Assembly (NCBI RefSeq): GCF_010686725.1 | Contig: NZ_JAAGWZ010000001.1 | Location: 310,001-374,000, forward strand | Source: Galbitalea soli | Lineage (GTDB): Bacteria; Actinomycetota; Actinomycetes; Actinomycetales; Microbacteriaceae | Direction: 5' to 3' | Length of the DNA stretch: 64,000 bases | Part shown: one piece after another, positions 19,002 to 28,519 of the stretch | Layout: each line of letters starts with the position of its first letter | How positions within the stretch are numbered: the stretch's first letter is position 1 | The notes under the pieces: generated by a model | What the model saw: only the letters and a program-made list of their open reading frames with translations | Databases searched by the model: none | What the model was told of the DNA's origin: nothing | Translations under genes and position numbers: made by a program

Positions 19002-20420
19002 ATGTCATCGACGCAGACCCCCGCCCCCGAACCCACCTCGACGCCGGGGGGTGACGCGCTGCGCGAGGCAGTTCACGCCGGCCTCCCCGGGGCGATCGCC
19101 GACCTCTCCTCGCTCGTGCGAATTCCCAGTGTGTCGTGGGATGGCTTCGATCCCGCGCAAGTGCGGGCGAGTGCGGAGGCGGTGAAGGCACTCGTCGAGG
19201 GACTCGGCATCTTCGACACGGTGTCGATCGCGAGCGCGCCGATCGGCGACTCGGGTGTGCACGGTCAACCCGCGGTGCTCGCCTCGCGCCCCGCCCGGGA
19301 GGGAAAGCCGACCATCCTGCTGTATGCGCACCACGACGTGCAGCCCCCCGGCGACGATGCCGACTGGGACTCCTCGCCGTTCGAACCGACCCTGGTGGGC
19401 GACCGGTTGTACGGCCGAGGCGCCGCTGACGACAAGGCGGGGGTCATGACGCACATCGCCGCACTCCGGGCATTTCGCGAGGTGCACGGCGAGGACTTCG
19501 GGCTCGGGCTCGCCGTGTTCATCGAGGGGGAGGAGGAGTTCGGTTCGCGATCCTTCGCTCGCTTCCTCGTCGAGAATCGGGATGCTCTGCAGGCCGACGC
19601 CATCGTCGTCGCCGATTCCGACAACTGGAACACCACGACGCCCGCGCTCACCGTCGCGCTGCGCGGCAATGTCACCTTCGCCCTGACCGTGTCGACGCTC
19701 GGGCACGCCTCGCACTCGGGGATGTTCGGCGGAGCGGTGCCGGACGCGATGATGGCGACCATCCTCCTGCTCGCCTCCCTCTGGGACGCGGATGGCTCGG
19801 TCGCCGTCGACGGGCTGCGCAGCATCGAGATGGCGACTCCGGAGTACACGGAGGAGTTGTTGCGGTCTGAGGCGGCGCTTCTCGACGGTGTGGCGCCGAT
19901 TGGCACGGGGGAGATCCTCAGTCGGCTCTGGGCGAAGCCGTCGGTGACGGTGACGGGCATCAACGCTCCGTCGATGGTGAACGCCTCCAACACCCTGATT
20001 CCGTCGGTGACGGTCAAGATCAGCGCCAGGATCGCGCCGGGCCAGCCCGCTACTGAGGCCTATGACGCGATCGTCGCACACCTTCGCGCGCACGCGCCGT
20101 TCGGTGCTCGACTGGCATTCACCGACGTCGACTGCGGCAACCCGTTCCTCGTCGACACCAGCGGCCCCTCGGTCGCCGATGCGCGTGCGGCCATGGCGGA
20201 GGCCTGGGGCGTCGAGCCGGTCGACACCGGGATCGGCGGCTCCATCCCCTTCGTGTCCGATCTGGTCGCGACGTTCCCCGCGGCCGAGATCCTCGTGACC
20301 GGCGTGGAAGACCCCGACTCCCGCGCGCACAGCCCCAACGAGTCGCTGCACCTCGGTGTGTTTCATCGCGCGATCCTCACCGAGGCGCTGCTGCTCGCAA
20401 AGCTCGAAGCCCGCGCGTAG
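19002..20420 (+). CDS. M20-family dipeptidase/metallopeptidase
   Basis: Dinuclear zinc peptidase of family M20 (PepV/CNDP-like) that cleaves dipeptides or N-acyl amino acids. 472 residues. Metal ligands are in ILLYAHHDVQPPGDD and the bridging Asp in RLYGRGAADDKAGVMTH; the catalytic Glu is in FIEGEEEFGS. A dimerisation domain occupies the middle, and the last conserved His is in DPDSRAHSPNESLHL near the C terminus. The ATG is 41 bases from the divergent DUF3043 start; a longer open frame runs antisense to that gene and was trimmed. The substrate is unknown. Confidence 0.9.
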   Translation: MSSTQTPAPEPTSTPGGDALREAVHAGLPGAIADLSSLVRIPSVSWDGFDPAQVRASAEAVKALVEGLGIFDTVSIASAPIGDSGVHGQPAVLASRPAREGKPTILLYAHHDVQPPGDDADWDSSPFEPTLVGDRLYGRGAADDKAGVMTHIAALRAFREVHGEDFGLGLAVFIEGEEEFGSRSFARFLVENRDALQADAIVVADSDNWNTTTPALTVALRGNVTFALTVSTLGHASHSGMFGGAVPDAMMATILLLASLWDADGSVAVDGLRSIEMATPEYTEELLRSEAALLDGVAPIGTGEILSRLWAKPSVTVTGINAPSMVNASNTLIPSVTVKISARIAPGQPATEAYDAIVAHLRAHAPFGARLAFTDVDCGNPFLVDTSGPSVADARAAMAEAWGVEPVDTGIGGSIPFVSDLVATFPAAEILVTGVEDPDSRAHSPNESLHLGVFHRAILTEALLLAKLEARA

Positions 20421-20457
20421 ACTTGACGAAGATTTCGCTCGATAGAAGGAGTGCACA

Positions 20458-20823
20458 GTGACCGACACCGCCATCGCCCCCACCACGACCGCCGCCCACG
20501 GCGTCACCCTCACCGACGCCGCAGCATCCAAGGTGCGCAGCCTGCTGACGCAGGAGGGTCGTGACGACCTGCGCCTGCGAGTGGCGGTTCAGCCCGGCGG
20601 CTGCTCGGGCCTGATCTACCAGCTCTACTTCGACGAGCGCACCCTCGATGGCGACGCCACCGTCGAGTTCGGCGACGGTGTGGAGGTCGTCGTCGACAAG
20701 ATGAGCGTGCCCTACCTCGACGGCGCTGCCATCGACTTCGAAGACACCATCCAGAAGCAGGGTTTCACGATCGACAACCCCAATGCCTCGGGCAGCTGCG
20801 CGTGTGGAGACAGCTTCCACTGA
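20458..20823 (+). CDS. erpA: Fe-S cluster carrier, HesB/IscA (ErpA-like)
   Basis: A-type carrier that passes Fe-S clusters to client proteins. 121 residues. The three conserved cysteines are present: one in VQPGGCSGLIYQLYFDE and two in the C-terminal GSCACGDSF. GTG start preceded by GAAGGAG. In mycobacteria and relatives this gene also lies beside ctaC, so a role in supplying the respiratory Fe-S proteins (for example the Rieske subunit encoded 6 kb downstream) is plausible. A strong hairpin follows it. Confidence 0.93.
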   Translation: MTDTAIAPTTTAAHGVTLTDAAASKVRSLLTQEGRDDLRLRVAVQPGGCSGLIYQLYFDERTLDGDATVEFGDGVEVVVDKMSVPYLDGAAIDFEDTIQKQGFTIDNPNASGSCACGDSFH

Positions 20824-20857
20824 GTGCAGTGCCGGCGTTCGGTCGGCATCCAGTCAA

Positions 20858-20893
20858 CACGAAGATCGGGCCGATTCGGGCCCGATCTTCGTG
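20858..20893 (+). terminator. Strong hairpin terminator after erpA
   Basis: A perfect 15-bp stem, CACGAAGATCGGGCC against GGCCCGATCTTCGTG, with a 6-base loop, 34 bases after the stop. Only a weak T-run follows (GCGTTAAG), so it is an actinobacterial L-shaped or I-shaped type. It separates erpA from ctaC. Confidence 0.85.
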
Positions 20894-20933
20894 CGTTAAG
20901 GGCCGGGTCGGACGGGCGGCGCCCCCACCGGGT

Positions 20934-20939
20934 TATAGA
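20934..20939 (+). promoter_or_regulatory. Candidate -10 element of the ctaC operon
   Basis: TATAGA lies in otherwise GC-rich DNA about 40 bases before the ctaC GTG and just after the erpA terminator. No good -35 is visible, so this is only a plausible housekeeping -10. Confidence 0.35.
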
Positions 20940-20979
20940 CTGAACGAGCATTCCGTCCGCAACATCCGAGAGGTCTCAG

Positions 20980-21834
20980 GTGCGATCAAACCGCCGAATT
21001 CGATGGGCTGCCATTCCCGTCGCACTCGTCATCACGGTAATTCTGGCGGGCTGCACACCCCAGCAGTTGACCGGCTTCCTGCCGACCACTCCCGGTACGA
21101 CCAACAACGTCGACCGCGTCATCGGACTCTGGAACACCTCCTGGCTCGTGCTCCTCGCGGTGGGTGTCATCACCTGGGGACTCATCATCTGGGCCGCCGT
21201 CGTCTATCGTCGGCGCAAGGGTCAGACCGGGCTCCCCGTGCAGCTGCGGTACAACATGCCGGTCGAGATCTTCTATACGGTCGTGCCGTTGATCCTCGTC
21301 ATCGGTTTCTTCGCGTTCACCGCGAAGGATCAGGCAGCGATCGAGAAGCCGATGGCCGACCCCCAGGTGAAGATCGAGGTCTTCGGCAAGCGCTGGGCCT
21401 GGGACTTCAACTACCTCGACGAGAAGGTCTACAGCGCGGGAATCCAGGCTCAGCCCGCGAAGGCGGGGGAGACCGTCTCCGATCATTTGAACACGCTCCA
21501 TTTGCCGGTCGGCAAGCGCGTGGAGATCAAGATCGAGTCGCGCGACGTCGCGCACTCGTTCTGGATCGTGAACTTCCTCTACAAGAAGGACATGATCCCG
21601 GGCAAGACCAACTACATGTACTTCATTCCCGAGAAGATCGGCACCTATCAGGGCAAGTGCGCCGAGTTGTGCGGTGAGTACCACTCGCTCATGCTCTTCC
21701 AGGTGAAGGTCGAGTCTCAGGCCGACTACGACGCCTACATCGCTTCGCAGCGGGCCGCCGGCTTCACCGGTGAACTCGGCGCCGAGTACAACACCAACAC
21801 CAATCTGCCCGGTACTACTGGCGCGAAGGGTTAA
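20980..21834 (+). CDS. ctaC: Cytochrome c oxidase subunit II (aa3 type), lipoprotein
   Basis: CuA-bearing subunit II that receives electrons from the diheme cytochrome c QcrC. 284 residues. The signal peptide ends in a lipobox, VILAGC, with the lipidated Cys at residue 25; two membrane helices follow ([19 protein letters not shown] and [20 protein letters not shown]). The cupredoxin domain holds [22 protein letters not shown] and the CuA site [15 protein letters not shown] start with GAGAGGT upstream. First gene of ctaC-ctaD-ctaF; ctaD follows after 5 bases. Confidence 0.97.
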   Translation: MRSNRRIRWAAIPVALVITVILAGCTPQQLTGFLPTTPGTTNNVDRVIGLWNTSWLVLLAVGVITWGLIIWAAVVYRRRKGQTGLPVQLRYNMPVEIFYTVVPLILVIGFFAFTAKDQAAIEKPMADPQVKIEVFGKRWAWDFNYLDEKVYSAGIQAQPAKAGETVSDHLNTLHLPVGKRVEIKIESRDVAHSFWIVNFLYKKDMIPGKTNYMYFIPEKIGTYQGKCAELCGEYHSLMLFQVKVESQADYDAYIASQRAAGFTGELGAEYNTNTNLPGTTGAKG

Positions 21835-21839
21835 GACGA

Positions 21840-23567
<1,728 letters not shown>

Positions 23568-23571
23568 TCCG

Positions 23572-23997
23572 ATGAACGCAACAGTCAAGCTGTTCTGGAT
23601 TCTCGCCGGATTCTGCGCCGTCGCGACCGCGGGGTACATCGTGTGGGGTCTCGCCGACAAGGAGTTCGGGGGGCACATCGAGCCCGTCGGCACGGTCGCT
23701 CTCGCGCTGGTCACCATCCTGTCCGTTCTGATCGCGTTCTACATCGGCCGGGTCTACAAGGCTCAGGGTGGCGAGCTGCCCGAGGACCGTCTCGACGCGA
23801 ACATCGACGACGGCGAAGCCGAGCAGGGCTTCTTCAGCCCGTGGAGCTGGTGGCCCATCATGCTGGGCGCCTCTGCAGCACTCATGTTCACGGGCCTCGC
23901 CGTGGGCTCCTGGATCTGCTTCATCGCGGTGGCTCTCGCCGCCGTCAGCATCGTCGGGCTCATCTTCGAGTACCAGCGCGGCTACTTCGCCCACTGA
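23572..23997 (+). CDS. ctaF: Cytochrome c oxidase subunit IV, actinobacterial type
   Basis: Small accessory subunit of the actinobacterial aa3 oxidase. 141 residues with four hydrophobic segments: FWILAGFCAVATAGYIVWGL, VGTVALALVTILSVLIAFYI, WPIMLGASAALMFTGLAVGS and WICFIAVALAAVSIVGLIFE. Between the second and third is the loop GELPEDRLDANIDDGEAEQGFF with the following FSPWSWWPI, which is typical of the family. It closes the ctaCDF operon and is followed at once by a hairpin terminator. Confidence 0.92.
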   Translation: MNATVKLFWILAGFCAVATAGYIVWGLADKEFGGHIEPVGTVALALVTILSVLIAFYIGRVYKAQGGELPEDRLDANIDDGEAEQGFFSPWSWWPIMLGASAALMFTGLAVGSWICFIAVALAAVSIVGLIFEYQRGYFAH

Positions 23998-24004
23998 TCG
24001 GCCT

Positions 24005-24044
24005 CTCGCGGCCCCTGAGCGCTGTGCGCGTCAGGGGCCGCGAG
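24005..24044 (+). terminator. Hairpin terminator after ctaF
   Basis: Perfect 14-bp stem CTCGCGGCCCCTGA / TCAGGGGCCGCGAG with a 12-base loop, starting eight bases after the ctaF stop. There is no T-run. It marks the end of the plus-strand oxidase operon. Confidence 0.8.
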
Positions 24045-24081
24045 CATGCCGGGGCGGCGGGCCGTCCTCCCCTCGGGCGGC

Positions 24082-24148
24082 CGCTCCACCCGAGCAGGCC
24101 GCGCCACCCGAGCAGGCCGCGCCACCCGAGCAGGCCGCTCCACCCGAG
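24082..24148. repeat. 18-base tandem repeat, 3.7 copies
   Basis: Unit CGCKCCACCCGAGCAGGC. Copies one and four have CTCC where copies two and three have CGCC; otherwise the copies are identical. The fourth copy is cut after 13 bases and runs straight into the first GTGCAAC hairpin. Confidence 0.95.
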
Positions 24149-24167
24149 TTGGCACTTTTTGTGCAAC
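24148..24167. repeat. GTTGGCAC-TTTTT-GTGCAAC hairpin, first copy
   Basis: Imperfect inverted repeat with a poly-T loop. It is closely related to a perfect copy 70 bases downstream; the shared core is GCAC, five T, GTGCAACT. The left arm has one extra G. Confidence 0.75.
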
Positions 24168-24173
24168 TTGGCC

Positions 24174-24194
24174 GTCGATCGGGCCGGGATCGAC
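24174..24194. repeat. GTCGATC / GATCGAC inverted repeat
   Basis: Perfect 7-bp arms around a 7-base GGGCCGG centre, lying between the two GTGCAAC hairpins. Confidence 0.7.
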
Positions 24195-24218
24195 AACTAA
24201 AGAGACTCCGCCCACCGT

Positions 24219-24238
24219 GTTGCACGTTTTTGTGCAAC
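24219..24238. repeat. GTTGCAC-GTTTTT-GTGCAAC hairpin, second copy
   Basis: Perfect 7-bp stem with a T-rich 6-base loop. It repeats the element found 70 bases upstream. The sequence is AT-richer than its surroundings, which suggests conserved function or recent arrival rather than background composition. Confidence 0.8.
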
Positions 24239-24329
24239 TCGCGAGGTGGCCGCGAGGCAGGAACGTCTTCCGGCTCGTCCGCGCCGGTGCGGGCCGGCTC
24301 AAGGATGACCGAACTCCTCCTAGCCTTCG

Positions 24330-24402
24330 GCCGGGACAGCTAATGCGCCCGCCGGGACAGCTAGAGCGCCCGCCGGGACAGCTGTTGGGCCCGCCGGAGC
24401 AG
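24330..24402. repeat. 21-base tandem repeat, 3.5 copies
   Basis: Unit GCCGGGACAGCT followed by nine more variable bases ending CCC (AATGCGCCC, AGAGCGCCC, GTTGGGCCC), then a partial GCCGGAGCAG. The first 12 bases are identical in three copies. Confidence 0.95.
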
Positions 24403-24618
24403 CGCAAGTCGGAACATGTTCTTCGCGGTGTGCTCAGCGAGAGGTTCTGCGCCGATTCGGGGATGGGGACACGCGCTCAGGTGGTCGGATGACAGGGATG
24501 AACCCGGCCCCTGGCAACCGCAGGACGGGGGAGCGCGGCGACGCCAGTGGCGGGGGAGGCCAGGTGACAGCTGCCGACTCTCGTGAGAGCGTCGAGGTGA
24601 CGCGAGAAACGGCCCGGC

Positions 24619-24840
24619 GACACGCGCGGCGATGACGTGCGAGAAGGCGCCAGAGCGGCATGCGCGGCGGTGGGACACGCACGAAGGGGCTGGAGGCATG
24701 CGCGGCGGTGGGACACGCACGAAGGGGCCGGCGGCATGCGCGGCGGTGGGACACGCACGAAGGGACCGGCGGCACGCGCGGTGGTGGCAAGCAAGAAGGG
24801 GCCGGCATCACTCGCGGCGGTGGGGAGCAAGAAAAAAGGG
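24619..24840. repeat. 38-base tandem repeat, about six copies decaying at both ends
   Basis: Three near-perfect copies start at 24657, 24695 and 24733 with the unit GGCATGCGCGGCGGTGGGAC followed by ACGCACGAAGGGGCCGGC. A diverged copy precedes them, and two shortened, diverged copies follow. Each unit carries AAGGGGCCGG or a variant, the same sequence that forms the left arm and T-run of the qcrB terminator at the right edge. The period is not a multiple of three, so the array does not encode a repeat protein. Confidence 0.92.
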
Positions 24841-24864
24841 GCCGGGCGAAAACGCCCGGCCCCT
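24831..24864 (-). terminator. Intrinsic terminator of the ctaE-qcrCAB operon
   Basis: Read on the minus strand: a perfect 12-bp stem AGGGGCCGGGCG / CGCCCGGCCCCT with a four-base TTTT loop, followed by TTTTTTC. This is a textbook Rho-independent terminator, beginning 24 bases after the qcrB stop. Confidence 0.92.
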
Positions 24865-24887
24865 CTAGCTCTCAGCTGGTGCGGCGG

Positions 24888-26549
24888 CTATTTCTCCAGC
24901 TCCGCGGCGGCGGGCTCAGCGGAGCCGTGGATCGCCTCGGGGCCATGAGAGTGGTGCAGCTCGGTCGCGGTCACGGGAGCGATACGGTCCTCGAAGAACC
25001 AGTTCGACAACGCGGCTCGAGTGCGCTGTGCAGCGGTGATTCGACCACGCGCATTCGGCCGCACCATCAAGGGCGCGTAGGAGTCGAAGCTGACGAGGCG
25101 CCACCGCTCGTAGTCGGTCAGCTGCTCGTGGACCTCGATGTACTCGCCGCCCGGAAGGCGGACGATACGACCGCTCTCGTACCCGTGGAGTGCGATTTCG
25201 CGGTCCTTCTTCTGAAGGCCGAGGCAAATTCGCTTGGTGACGAGGTAGGCGACGATGGGTCCGAGGATGAGCGTGTACTGAAGCGTGACGATCACACCCT
25301 CGATGCTCAGCTTGAAGTGCGTCGCGACCAGGTCAGAACTCGCCGCACCCCACAGCACCGCGTAGAACGTGACTCCCGCCGCGCCGATCGCAGTGCGGGT
25401 GGGTGCGTTCCGCGGGCGATCTGCGATGTGATGTTCGCGCTTGTCACCCGTGATCCACGCCTCGATGAAGGGGTAGAAAGCCACGAGCGCGATGAACACG
25501 ACGAGCACGAGGACCGGAGCGATGATGTTGAGCGAGAACGTCCACGGGCCGATCATGAACCCCCAGTCGGAGGGCACGAGCCTCAGGGCGCCGTCGGCGA
25601 AGCCGATGTACCAGTCGGGCTGAGTGCCGGCAGACACCGGTGACGGGTCGTAGGGGCCGTAGGTCCAGATCGGGTTGATCGTGAAGAGCGACGCGATCAG
25701 CACGATCACGCCGAAAACGATGAAGAAGAAGCCACCGGCCTTGGCAGCGAACACGGGCATGATCGGCACACCGACCACGTTGTCGTTCGTCTTTCCCGGG
25801 CCAGCGAACTGCGTGTGCTTGTTGATGATGAGGAGCACCATGTGCGCACCGAGCGCGGCAACCAGGATGGCGGGCAGCAGCAGGATGTGCAGCGTGTACA
25901 GCCGGCCGACGATCGCGGTGCCCGGGAATTCTCCGCCGAAGAGCAGGTAGGAGATCCAGGTGCCGACGATCGGGAGGCCCTTGATGAGGCCGTCGATGAT
26001 GCGCAGTCCGTTGCCGGAGAGCAGGTCATCCGGAAGGGAGTAGCCGGTGAAGCCCTCGCCCAGCGCGAGGATGAAGAGCACGAATCCGATGAACCAGTTG
26101 AGCTCGCGTGGCTTGCGGAAGGCGCCCGTGAAGAAGATGCGCAGCATGTGCAGGCCGATGGACGCGATGAACAGCAGGGCCGCCCAGTGGTGCACCTGGC
26201 GCATGAGCAGGCCGCCGCGGATGTCGAAGCTGATGTGCAGCGTCGAGTTCATGGCCGCAGACATGTCGATGCCCTTGAGCGGGAGGTACGAACCGTCGTA
26301 GGTGACCTCGGCCATCGACGCCTGAAAGAAGAAGGTGAGGAACGTGCCCGTGAGGATGATCACCACGAAGCTGTAGAGCGCCACCTCGCCGAGCATGAAC
26401 GACCAGTGGTCGGGGAAGATCTTGCGCCCGAGTTCTTTGACGAGGCCAGAGATGCTGGTCCGCTCGTCGATGTAATTGGCTGCCGCACCGGTGAATCCAC
26501 CACTGCGACGAGCCGGCGCGGTTGCCCGCTCCTGTGTTGCGCTGCTCAC
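24888..26549 (-). CDS. qcrB: Cytochrome bc1 complex (bcc) cytochrome b subunit
   Basis: Menaquinol-oxidising cytochrome b of the actinobacterial bcc complex. 553 residues. The two b-heme helices are seen as QVHHWAALLFIASIGLHMLRIF and LYTLHILLLPAILVAALGAHM, each with two His. Quinone-site elements are GEGFTGYSLPDD and the PEWY-equivalent QPDWYIGF. The C-terminal region beyond the eighth helix is extended by about 110 mostly soluble residues, as in other actinobacteria. The start overlaps the qcrA stop by 4 bases. Last gene of ctaE-qcrC-qcrA-qcrB. Confidence 0.97.
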   Translation of the reverse strand: MSSATQERATAPARRSGGFTGAAANYIDERTSISGLVKELGRKIFPDHWSFMLGEVALYSFVVIILTGTFLTFFFQASMAEVTYDGSYLPLKGIDMSAAMNSTLHISFDIRGGLLMRQVHHWAALLFIASIGLHMLRIFFTGAFRKPRELNWFIGFVLFILALGEGFTGYSLPDDLLSGNGLRIIDGLIKGLPIVGTWISYLLFGGEFPGTAIVGRLYTLHILLLPAILVAALGAHMVLLIINKHTQFAGPGKTNDNVVGVPIMPVFAAKAGGFFFIVFGVIVLIASLFTINPIWTYGPYDPSPVSAGTQPDWYIGFADGALRLVPSDWGFMIGPWTFSLNIIAPVLVLVVFIALVAFYPFIEAWITGDKREHHIADRPRNAPTRTAIGAAGVTFYAVLWGAASSDLVATHFKLSIEGVIVTLQYTLILGPIVAYLVTKRICLGLQKKDREIALHGYESGRIVRLPGGEYIEVHEQLTDYERWRLVSFDSYAPLMVRPNARGRITAAQRTRAALSNWFFEDRIAPVTATELHHSHGPEAIHGSAEPAAAELEK

Positions 26550-27646
26550 AGCTCACGCTCCCAAAAATCGGGTCCAACTGGTTCGTGGAAGTCGCTCCTG
26601 GCGACGAGGTAGCCCTCGGAGTCGACCGTGATCGGCAGCTGGGGCAGGGGGCGACGTGCAGGTCCGAAGATGACCTTCGCCTCGTGGGTGATGTCGAACT
26701 GCGACTGGTGGCAGGGGCAGAGCAGGTGGTGCGTCTGCTGTTCGTACAGGGCGACCGGGCAACCGACGTGGGTGCAGATCTTCGAGTACGCGACGATGCC
26801 GTCGTAGTTCCAGTTCTCGCGACCGGCCGACACGTGCAGGTCTTCCGGGCGGAGCCTCATGAGGAGCACCGCGGCCTTCGCCTTCTCCTCGAGCAGGTCG
26901 GTCTTGTCGTTGAGTCCCTCCGGAATGACGTGGAACGCGGAGCCCAGCGTCACATCGGAAGCTTTGATCGGGGCACCGGTAGGGTCTCGCGTCAAGCGCG
27001 TGCCCTTCGCCCACATGGTGTGCTGCAGCGGCTTGATCGGGTCGGACGCCGGTGCGAGCCCTCGGAAGAGCGCGACCGCGGGGATCGGCGTGAGGACCAG
27101 GGCACCGATGAGGCTGTTGCGGATGACCGACCTGCGGCCGATCCCCGACTCCTCGTTGCCGAGCTTGAAGATCTCGACCGCGCGCTCGCGGGTCTCCTCC
27201 TTGCCGCGGGTGGGGTGCCGGAGCTCCACGCTCTCGTCGCCGCGCATGAGCTGCTTCGCCCAGTGCACCGCTCCGATGCCGATGCCGAGCAGACCGAGCG
27301 TGATTCCGAGGCCGAGCAGCAGGTTGTTCGTGCGAATCGAACCCGGGTCGCCGGGAAGGATCGGGAAGGCGATGTACGCGGCGACGGCGAAGATGCTGCC
27401 GACGATGGAGAGGTAGAACAGGATCGAGACCTGGCGCTCGGCCCGGGCATCCTTCTTGGGGTCGACATCGGTTCGCCGCGGGTAGTGCGGCGGGAAGCCG
27501 GGGTTCTGCACACCATCGGTGGGTACCACCGCGGTGCCCGGGGAGCCCGCGTTCTCGTGCGCCACCTCGACCGCTGTGCCGGTGGTCGTGCCACCATGAA
27601 CGGCATCGTCTTCGGGTGCGATCACACCCTCGCCGTGCTGTGCCAT
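26546..27646 (-). CDS. qcrA: Rieske iron-sulfur subunit of the bcc complex
   Basis: Carries the 2Fe-2S cluster that takes the first electron from menaquinol. 366 residues from the ATG (MAQHGEGVIAPEDD), chosen over a longer frame because GGGAAGAG lies just before it. Actinobacterial architecture: about 100 soluble residues, then three membrane helices (ILFYLSIVGSIFAVAAYIAF, LLLGLGITLGLLGIGIGA and SLIGALVLTPIPAVALF), and a C-terminal Rieske domain with CTHVGCPVALYEQ and CPCHQSQFD. Its 3' end overlaps qcrB in ATGA fashion. Confidence 0.96.
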   Translation of the reverse strand: MAQHGEGVIAPEDDAVHGGTTTGTAVEVAHENAGSPGTAVVPTDGVQNPGFPPHYPRRTDVDPKKDARAERQVSILFYLSIVGSIFAVAAYIAFPILPGDPGSIRTNNLLLGLGITLGLLGIGIGAVHWAKQLMRGDESVELRHPTRGKEETRERAVEIFKLGNEESGIGRRSVIRNSLIGALVLTPIPAVALFRGLAPASDPIKPLQHTMWAKGTRLTRDPTGAPIKASDVTLGSAFHVIPEGLNDKTDLLEEKAKAAVLLMRLRPEDLHVSAGRENWNYDGIVAYSKICTHVGCPVALYEQQTHHLLCPCHQSQFDITHEAKVIFGPARRPLPQLPITVDSEGYLVARSDFHEPVGPDFWEREL

Positions 27647-27690
27647 TCTCTTCCCTTCACCTGTCGCGTCGAACGCTGACGGAACGTTTA

Positions 27691-28497
27691 CTAGTTGGCC
27701 TTCGCCGTGAGCCACACCGTGACTCCGATGATGGTGCCGAGACCGAAGATCCAGAGGAACAGACCCTCCGAGACCGGCCCGAGGTTACCGAGGTCGAATC
27801 CGCCCGGGGACGGGTTCTGATCGAGGTACTTCAGGTAGGTGATGATGTTCGCCTTGTCGGTCGGCGAGATGTTCTTGTCGTTGAAGACCGGCATGTTCTG
27901 CGGGCCGGTGACCATCGCCTCGTAGATGTGCTGAGCGGTGACACCCGTGAGCGCCGGTGCGTACTTGCCCTGAGTCAGGGCCCCGCCTGCACCGGCCACG
28001 TTGTGGCACATCGCGCAGTTGATGCGGAACAGCTCGGCCCCCTTGGCCGCGTTTCCGTTGCCCCCGAGGTAGGTCTTGTCGGGGATGCCCGGCCCGGGCG
28101 CCTTCGAAGCGACGAAGGTGTAGAGCGCTTTCGTCTGCTCGGTCGTGAACTGCGAGGGCTTCTCCTGCGCCTGCGGTCCCGACTGCGCGAGCGGCATGCG
28201 ACCGGTGGAGACCTGGAACTCGACGGACGCGGCGCCGACACCGAGCAGCGAGGGCCCGGCCTTCGTGCCCTCGAGGTTCATGCCGTGGCAGGTCGCGCAG
28301 TTGGCCGCGAAGAGCTTGGAACCCTGAGAGATGAGCTGCTCGCTGCCCGCGGTGGTGTCGGCCGTCGCGGACGTGGTGAACAGCGCGTAGGCGCCGCCGG
28401 TGGCGAGCAGCCCGATCGTGATGAGCGCGATCGAGGCGAGCTTGCTGCGCCGTGCGGGGCGCTGCTTCTTGGACTGGAGAGGAGTGGACTTCGCCAT
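27691..28497 (-). CDS. qcrC: Diheme cytochrome c subunit of the bcc complex
   Basis: Fused cytochrome cc that transfers electrons directly from the Rieske protein to CuA, so no free cytochrome c is needed. 268 residues. An N-terminal membrane anchor/signal (LASIALITIGLLATGGAYAL) is followed by two c-type heme motifs, CATCH at residues 67-71 and CAMCH at 161-165, each with a downstream Met ligand candidate (GRMPL and QNMPVF). A C-terminal membrane helix ends the protein (LFLWIFGLGTIIGVTVWL). It lies between ctaE and qcrA. Confidence 0.97.
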   Translation of the reverse strand: MAKSTPLQSKKQRPARRSKLASIALITIGLLATGGAYALFTTSATADTTAGSEQLISQGSKLFAANCATCHGMNLEGTKAGPSLLGVGAASVEFQVSTGRMPLAQSGPQAQEKPSQFTTEQTKALYTFVASKAPGPGIPDKTYLGGNGNAAKGAELFRINCAMCHNVAGAGGALTQGKYAPALTGVTAQHIYEAMVTGPQNMPVFNDKNISPTDKANIITYLKYLDQNPSPGGFDLGNLGPVSEGLFLWIFGLGTIIGVTVWLTAKAN

Positions 28498-28519
28498 GCG
28501 TCTACGTGGTTTCCGGTTC

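Larger units (their letters stand above)
24045..24830. other. Gene-free repeat-rich block between two convergent respiratory operons
   Basis: About 790 bases between the ctaF and qcrB terminators with no credible gene. Short open frames exist on both strands, but they consist of repeats, change frame through the 38-base array and lack ribosome sites. The block contains an 18-base tandem array, a 21-base tandem array, a 38-base tandem array and three hairpins of different sequence, with short unremarkable stretches between. Because both flanking operons end here, no promoter is needed in this interval. Confidence 0.75.

Noticed and set aside
24046-24492. A 148-codon plus-strand frame across the repeat block
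   Set aside because: Made largely of tandem repeats, follows a terminator immediately, has no ribosome site and no recognisable family motif.
24361-24830. Minus-strand frames with repeated RACPTAAHA and RVPPPRMP peptides
   Set aside because: They are translations of the 38-base array. Its period is not a multiple of three, so the same repeat is read in all frames in turn; this is not protein selection.
24619-24840. Possible CRISPR array
   Set aside because: The repeats are directly abutting with no variable spacers, and no cas genes are in the window.
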